Shown one piece after another: positions 57,201 through 64,000 of a stretch of DNA of 64,000 bases. Numbering within the stretch: position 1 is the stretch's first letter; each line of letters starts with the position of its first letter. This DNA comes from Anaeramoeba flamelloides (Eukaryota; Metamonada; Anaeramoebidae): the NCBI GenBank assembly GCA_027625915.1, contig JANTQA010000020.1, positions 434,001 through 498,000 on the forward strand, written 5' to 3'. Below the pieces are notes generated by a model, which did not search any database, had not been told where the DNA came from, and saw only the letters and a list, made by a program, of their open reading frames with translations. The translations under genes were made by a program, and so were the position numbers.

Positions 57201-57670
57201 CCTTATCTTTGTTTTTTTTTTATTTTTTTGTTTTTAATGAATTAAAAATTATTAGCTTGTTAAAGAAAAATAAAAATTCAAAATAAAGAGATCAAGAAAA
57301 AAAAAAAAATATTAAAGTTTAAATTTTTATTAAAATATATATTCCATATCAAAAGATTTAAACATTACCACAAAAAATTTGAATATAATATTTTAATAAT
57401 TAAATTTTCACACAAATATACTATTATTTATTGGTTTTTATTTAATATACATTCCAATTCACATTTTTTTTAAATTTAATTTGAAATTTCCGTTTTTAAA
57501 AAAATCAATATTTTTTTTATTTATTTTGAAGGGTGGAAATTAATTTCCCCCTATTGCTCTAATTCCTAACAAAATCCATTTTTTAAACTATCTTCAAAAA
57601 CATTAATCTTTTTTTTTTTTCATTGTTAATCAAGGAAGGTGATTCAACAAAATTACTTCTTGTTTGTCTT

Positions 57671-57750
57671 TAGGTTTTTTTTAATTTGAGAAATAAACAA
57701 GAAAATTTCTTGAATTTTCTTTTTATTTACAAAAGTAAAAAAAATAGCTG
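57671..57750. repeat. Family 8 hairpin, copy b
   Basis: TAGGTTTTTTTTAATTTGAG then AAATAAACAAGAAAATTTC pairs with GAATTTTCTTTTTATTTACA then AAAGTAAAAAAA. The arms are recognisably the same sequence as the 54107-54182 hairpin, so this is a dispersed hairpin unit rather than a chance palindrome. Confidence 0.65.
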
Positions 57751-57751
57751 T

Positions 57752-57829
57752 TAGCTTTTCCAGAATTTAAAAGAATAGAGTTAAAATCTTTTTGATTTTT
57801 CTCCATTCTTTTAAATTCTGGAAAAGCTA
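57752..57829. repeat. 29-bp inverted repeat with a 20-base loop
   Basis: The left arm TAGCTTTTCCAGAATTTAAA then AGAATAGAG (57752-57780) pairs with 57801-57829 with one mismatch. It lies directly after the family 8 hairpin and may be part of the same unit. A transcript would form a stable 29-bp stem. Confidence 0.8.
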
Positions 57830-59904
57830 GGTACTCCACGGCACTCTACGGCACTTGACGGCACTTTCTCAAACCAAAAATTTTATTTAGAGTTTTTTAT
57901 CATGGCCATAATATTAGACACAATTATAACTCATCATATTATTGCAATTTAAAAAATGAAAAGAAATAATTTATTTTTAAACAAAGACAAGAAAATGAGA
58001 AAGAAAAGTTGAAATAAAAGATAAAAAATATATCAATCTATCCCTTAGAACCCCAAACATCCTAATTACCCTTCAAAATAAAATTTTTTAATTTGTATAG
58101 TTATGAATAGATTTTAAGATATAAAAATTTATAAACAATTATCTCATTAAGTAAATTTTAACATTAAAAATTATAGAGTTTCAGACAATAAAAAATTAAA
58201 TTGAAAAAAAAATTTCAATATTGAAAAATTATTTTGGTTATTGTAATTTTGCTATTTTTCTATTGAATTTTGTCACAAAAATAATTTTTTTTTTTGGAAA
58301 AGTTTTTACTAAACCTCAAAAAATACTTTGTTTAAATAATTAAAACACACGTTACTTTACTGAAAATTATATTTAGGGGCCCTTTGCACCCACTAAATTG
58401 ACTAAAATGCTTCATTAAATAATATAGTAATTACCAAAGATTATTTAACTCCAATATAGAGAATTTGCTTTCTTTATTAACATACATGAACAATATAGGT
58501 TCTTGATTAGAAATTGAATTAATATTTTAAAAAAAATATAAATTAAATTTGAAAAAATGATAATATTTTTTTTAATAGTAAAATTTGGCAGTTTTTTCAA
58601 TAAAGATTTTTTTACAAATTTAAACGATTTGGCCAATAGCTAACTGTCAGATTAATTTTTTTTATCTTTAACTTTTTTTAATTTTGACTTTTTATAATCT
58701 AGACATAAGAATAAACAATATAATTATATAAGAGACACTAGATCGATAATTCTTTTCTAGAGATCTGTATTAATATAGATTGAAAAATTCAAATTATTAT
58801 AAGATTTTTTTTTAAAATATTTGAAAAAAAAAAAAAATTTCTTGATTTCAAAGATTATTATATTATCTTTGAATGATATTTAACAGTTATTATATATATT
58901 TTTTTTTAAATTTTGACTGTTCGTTTCTCTATTAAAAAAGTTTTTATTGTTTTAATTCCAATTTTTTAAATGAAATTATTTTACAATTTTTTTTTTTTTT
59001 CATTATTTTATTGTAATTTCTATTCCATATACTGTTTAAGAAAATTATTCACATCAAACTTTTAATTTTGACTTAAAGAAATAAATTACATTTTTCTATT
59101 GATTTAATATTTATAGAAATTTTGGATAAAAAAAAAGAAAATTTCTCATTAATATATTTTCTCAATCAATTTTTTTTATCATAAAATTAACAAAATTGTT
59201 TGTATATTTATTATTAATAAATAAATGTATTGAGTTTTGAATTACTATTAATGTAATAAAATTTCTGATTTTACAAAAAAAAAAAAAATAAAAATTTTAT
59301 AAAGAAAATGTAAAAATGAATAATTATTTTGTTTTTTCGAAAAAATAAAAAAAAATACAATAACATTACTACTTTATCTTTGAACTATTTTGAGTTTTTA
59401 TTATAAATCCAAATCTCGATATAAAACAAATAAGAAAATAAATATATAAGTACATTAATATCATTTTAAATCTTATTTTCGAAAATTGATGAAATTTACA
59501 TTAATCTGGTATTCTCACGAATATATTTGTTTTTATTAAATATATTGAACTATTCCACAAGAGTAACCAAAATAAAATAAGAATTGTTGAAAACAAAAAA
59601 AAAAAAAAAAAGAATTTGAATAATCAATACAAATATCCTAATTTGAAAATATCTAACCTTGTGGGGCAAAATGAGCAATTCAAGAAAATTTGTCAAAATA
59701 CAAACAAGAAATATGATAAATAAGAAAAATATTTTAATAAAATACAAGACCGTTTGGATGGAAAAATTAAAAATTATCAACTGAATTCAGATTTGCCAGG
59801 ATTTAAAAAAATTGTTAAAATCTTTGATACAACCCAATATTTTGAATCATAGTTAACATGAGTTATATATTTGTCTATAATCTTCTAAATAATTCATCGG
59901 TGGA

Positions 59905-60270
59905 CAAAAACCCGATAGAAATATTATTGATAACATATAAAAATTCCACGATCTATGATTAATAATTGGTATTCCACTGTCGTTAGTTTTTTTTTTTTTT
60001 TAATTTAAAAGAATATAGTAAGATCTTTGATTTTACTCAATTATTTTGAATAAAAAAAAAAAAAAAAAACCTAGACATGAACTCTCAGAGTGGGGGCACT
60101 GGGTGTCCGAATTAATATATATATATATATATATATATACGTATATTACTATTTTAAGTATTTTTTGTTTTCAAATAATGATTATTATTTTTTCTTTATT
60201 ACCTTAAGTTTTCTAAACATAAGAGCTTTGTTGAGTATTTTCCGACAAAAAGTTTTTCTTTATATTGGAA
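59905..60270 (+). repeat. Repeat family 7, copy b
   Basis: See the copy at 54340-54660: the two copies agree from AAACCCGATAG... through the poly-T run, the AGAGTGGGGGCACTGGG box and the TA repeat to the region after TTTCTTTATTACC. The orientation is the same. Confidence 0.7.
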
Positions 60271-61664
60271 ATTTTCCAAGATGAAAAGTCATTATAAAAT
60301 GTTTTTTTTGATGAATTAGAAAAAAAAAATAACTATGAATTTTCACCATTAAAATATATCAAATATAATTGAGATAAGAAACTTTGATATATTTTATTAA
60401 AATAATACCTAACTAAAAAAGAAAATAAATTATTATTAAGAATCTATTTATTTTCGATAAGAATTTTGGATATCTAAATTGATATATTAGAATTGGGTTT
60501 AATTAAGGTTATTTTAAAATATATTTGCATTTACACTTAGAAATAATTATTCAAAACTTTATAAGACTATATGAAATCAAAACCCAATTTGTATTGTAAA
60601 TTCGAAAAATAATTCGAAAAGTACTATAATTAAAATTAAAACGATTAAAAAAATAAAATTAGTAATTTACAACAAGCTGTATATATTGATTGATTTATTA
60701 TCAAATACAAATTCTTTGGATTAAAAATGGTACTTGGATTATAATTCAGAACAAAATCTAACTTTATTTTCCTATTTTTTTTTTTTTTTTCAAAAAATAA
60801 TTTACCAAACATAAGACCATAATTTGGAATAATTTTTATTTTTTTGGTAATTGTATTTATGCTAATTATGCCAGGTGTATTTTGAATCATAAATGGAAGA
60901 AATTTATCAGAATTGAAAAAAGATAACAAGTTAGAATTTATATAAATTTAAATTTCATCTATTTGTATTCATTAAATAATTAAAAATAGATCTAAATATT
61001 AATAATAAATTGGCAATATATTAGGTAAAAAATATCAACTCTATTATAAAAACAGCTATCCACAACTCAACTGTAAAATATTACATAAATTGCATTTATT
61101 TTTTTATAAATTTTATTAAAGAGTATAACCCATTTCTATCTTATCAGAAGATAAAATTTTTCAATTTATCTTTATTCATTTGAGAAATATGTTTTTTATT
61201 CTGTAAAACCAAGAAAAAAATTAAAGTTAAAAGAAAAAAAAGAAAAACCTCAAATTATTTCTCAATTATTTGTTTTAAATTAAATAAACCTGAGTTTTTT
61301 ACAATTTAACAAATTAAAGATCAATAATAAATGTACTTTTTTTAATGGATTTATTTGTCCGTTTCTAAAACCAAAGAAACCAGAAAATGGAATAAAATAA
61401 ATATTTTTTCTTCTACTAAAATTTTTAGTTTTCTGAGAGCCTATATTAAAAAATTTAGTGTTTATTAAACTCTAAAAAATGTGTTTATAGAAAATACCTT
61501 CTCTCGGTTTTATAAATTATCATTTTATCATCAGAACGGTAGCAAATATATATAAAAAATTTCCTTTTTTTTCTCATTTCATCTGAAAATTAGTTGATCT
61601 TTATTTAATTCTTTTTTTGATGGTATTTTGAGATCTGAAAATTTGAGGCAATTTGCCAAGAAAA

Positions 61665-62183
61665 ATGATAAAATTAAATAACAGTACCCAGACTGCGTTT
61701 GAGTATTGTACACTTTGGATTTGGAATTCTGAAATCAAATTAATATTTTCAAAATCATTTTTTACTATTTGTCCTTTCATGAGTAAACAAATCAAAATCC
61801 TTAAAATTTCAAGAGGTAATCCTGAAGTGTCAAGCCAGGAAGGAGAGTTGTTCTATTTTGAAAACGAAAATAGTTCACTCCCAAAGAATAGGAAACAGAG
61901 CATTGCAATAATCAAGATCCCAACACATATTGACGGGATTGATTTTTTAAATTTTATCGGCAAAGAAACCACAAACATTCTTCAAATATATTTCTGGAAC
62001 AATAAAGATTTAAACGATTATAGTGTGATGATTGAATTTAGTGATCAGCCCTCAGCTGATAAATTTTATAATGACAAGAACGAAAAACCATTTAACGAAT
62101 TAGAGGAAGATTTGTGTAATTCAGTTTTTGTAAAAGAAATCCAATGGAAACAAATAAATAAAAAGAAAAATACTCACAAAAGA

Positions 62184-62216
<33 letters not shown>

Positions 62217-63710
62217 CAAAAAGAGAATACTAATAGTGTTTTCCAATTAACAAATAAAGAAAAAGATTATAACAAAAAGAATGGGAACCAACAGAAAAAC
62301 CAAAATAATGAAGAAAGAAAAAATAAAAACCAAAACCAAAACAAAAATAATAATGGTGTTTGTCAACTGAAAAATAAAGAAAAAAACCAAAAAAAAAACG
62401 ATAATGAGAAGGAAAAAGAAAAACAAAGACCTCCACAAAAAGAAAGAATAAGAAAAAAACCACAATCTTCTGATCGGGCATATAATTGTCCAATTTGTTT
62501 TGAAAGCCTTAAACATTGTATTGTTATTCTACCTTGTTCGCATCGCTTTCACTTAGATTGCTTATCTCGGTGGGATGACAATAGTTGCCCAATGTGTCGA
62601 TTTAACATGACCCCACCAGAAAAAATTGTTTGTGATATCTGTTCTGGCTATGAACAGGTATTGCTGTGTTTAATTTGTGGATTTCAGGGATGCAAATTAC
62701 ATTCAACTGAGCACTATCAACAACAGGGCCATGGCTACGGCATGGATTTGTCGAACCAAAAGGTCTGGGACTTTGTTTCAAAGAGCTATGTTCATCGACT
62801 AATTTTGGCTGCGAACAATGAAAAAATTATTGAAATCGGTGGTGATGATTCTAATAATACTAACAACACGAGCAATGGTATTATGAATAATAACCAAAAT
62901 TACTCTCAAGAAGATGACAATGGGCTTTCTCAATTATCACCAAATTTTCGTTTTTCTCATCAAAATAATTTAAATCTTTTGGATCGAGAAGAAATAAATA
63001 AAAAAAATATTGAATATGATCAATTAATTGAAACAATAATTTCTTCAAAATGTGAATCTTTAGCCATTGAATTAAATAATTTAATTATCCACCGCCTTGA
63101 TAATCAAAGAGAATATTTTGAAAATGTTATACAAACTACTAAAAAATCTCTAAAAGAAAATTGGAACGAAGAAAAAAAAAAAAAATTGCAAAAAATTCAA
63201 TTGAAAAAAGATTCAAATCGCAAATTAAAAGTAAATGTGCAAGAAATACGTGAAAAAAATAAATTTCTTGAAAATATTAACGAAAATTTATTAGAAAACC
63301 AAAAAGAGCTGGGCAGAATTCGAAAGGATGTAGATACCAAATATGAAAAAATTATTAATAAAAATGAAATACAAATACACGAGCTAAAAAATCAAGTAAA
63401 CGATCTCATGTTACAATTAGATCAATTATCTAAAAAAAACAATCTGATTGAAAAAGGGGGAGTGGGAGAAAAGGAGAAGGAGAAAGAAAAGGGGAATGGG
63501 AACGAGAAGAATAATGAGAACGAGAAGGAGAAGGGGAAGGAGAAGGAGAAAGAAAAAGAAAAAGTTCAAATTGTAAAAAATTCAAATCAAAATAAAACTT
63601 CAAATAAAAATAAGAACAGGAACAGGAATAAGAGCAGAAATAAAAATCGGAATAGGAACAAAAATAGGAACAAAAATAGGAACAAAAATCGGAATAAGAA
63701 TAAAAACTAA
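61665..63710 (+). CDS. BRAP-like: BRAP2/ETP1-like RING and UBP-zinc-finger E3 ligase, 681 residues, intronless
   Basis: BRAP2 (IMP) is a cytosolic ubiquitin ligase that binds ubiquitin and, in animals, restrains MAP-kinase scaffolding. Domain order matches the family: BRAP2 RRM-like domain at about 50-165 (SRGNPEVS, QSIAIIKIPTHI, YSVMIEFSDQPSADKFYND), a long Asn/Lys/Glu insert at about 170-265, RING from C275 (CPICFESL, LPCSHRFHLDCLSRWDD, CPMC), UBP zinc finger from C323 (CDIC, CLICGFQGCK, then HGYGM), NQKVWDFVSKSYVHRLI, then a coiled coil at about 450-590 and a low-complexity tail of GEKEKEKEK and NRNKNRNK units. The UBP finger is about four residues shorter than human between GC and the last His pair. 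A second in-frame ATG at 61779 (MSKQIKIL) would remove 38 residues; either start is possible. The stop is TAA. Confidence 0.93.
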
Positions 63711-64000
63711 CACAATATTTATTACATATTTATTATAAAATATTAATTAACAAGTTTAATATATATATTTGGATATTTTTGGCAAAAATAATTTTTTCCT
63801 CAAAATTATCATTTTTTTTTTTATTTTTATTATTTTTAAAAAAATAGTTACTGAACACTTTATTATAAAACCAATTATTTCGATAATTTTTCAAAAAAAT
63901 TAATATATTTATATTATATTTTTATTTATATTTAATTCCTTATGATTGTTAAAATTGTTTAAAGAATAAGAAATAATTTTTTAAAAAAATCGATTTCAAA
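63711..64000. other. Downstream flank, nothing seen
   Basis: AT-rich sequence with A and T runs after the BRAP2-like stop codon. No gene or repeat family is recognised up to the window edge. Confidence 0.6.

Larger units (their letters stand above)
57201..61664. other. Gene-free stretch between mucolipin and BRAP2-like genes
   Basis: These 4.5 kb contain a family 8 hairpin (57671-57750), a 29-bp inverted repeat (57752-57829), three ACGGCACTYK decamers (about 57837-57866) and family 7 copy b (59905-60270). A minus-strand frame at 60929-60645 is noted but not accepted. Otherwise I see nothing. Confidence 0.7.

Noticed and set aside
58374-58384. AGGGGCCCTTT, which recalls the family 4 core
   Set aside because: The surrounding bases show no family 4 similarity and no inverted partner was found.
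60645-60929. Minus-strand frame with a protein-like middle (NTPGIISINTITKKIKIIPN)
   Set aside because: It is Ile/Lys/Phe-rich overall, matches no family I know, and has no neighbouring exon with a fitting splice phase. It could be a decayed fragment but I cannot support a gene.

Overview
The window is very AT-rich nuclear DNA from a unicellular eukaryote. Four of the seven genes I can support are split by GT-AG introns. All six visible stop codons are TAA in the standard code. Coding sequence carries low-complexity expansions (Glu-Lys, Ser, Asn, Arg-Gly), and the long introns and intergenic stretches are full of short inverted-repeat elements. A free-living amoeboid or metamonad-like protist (for example an Anaeramoeba-type genome) fits, but I cannot prove the taxon from this sequence.

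Layout, left to right. (1) Positions 1-11408, minus strand: a giant USP9X/fat-facets-like ubiquitin hydrolase in four exons, whose C-terminus runs off the left edge. (2) 11409-19598: gene-poor, with several DNA-transposon-like inverted-repeat elements. (3) 19599-20222, plus: an intronless orphan protein of 207 residues. (4) 20223-25687: gene-free, with fold-back elements. (5) 25688-31548, minus: methionine aminopeptidase 2, five exons, complete. (6) 32048-35856, plus: density-regulated protein DENR, three exons, with an unusual Arg-Gly repeat tail; it is head-to-head with the aminopeptidase gene across 499 bp. (7) 35857-42957: gene-free. (8) 42958-47100, minus: an intronless 1380-residue ankyrin-repeat protein. 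(9) 47833-57200, plus: a mucolipin (TRPML) lysosomal cation channel, six exons, complete. (10) 57201-61664: gene-free, with hairpins. (11) 61665-63710, plus: a BRAP2/ETP1-like RING and UBP-zinc-finger protein.

The two ubiquitin genes (USP9X-like and BRAP2-like) and the two translation genes (MetAP2 and DENR) are ordinary conserved eukaryotic functions; I found no operon-like new system. The unusual material is an RG-tailed DENR, a USP9X relative that has lost its zinc-ribbon cysteines, a mucolipin with an altered pore motif, and at least seven dispersed non-autonomous repeat families. One family is present in five copies, one of them nested inside another element. Introns fall into two size classes: seven of 69-370 bp and seven of 947-3481 bp. 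Five of the seven long introns hold recognisable dispersed repeats. I saw no transposase, reverse transcriptase, capsid gene, tRNA, rRNA or CRISPR array.
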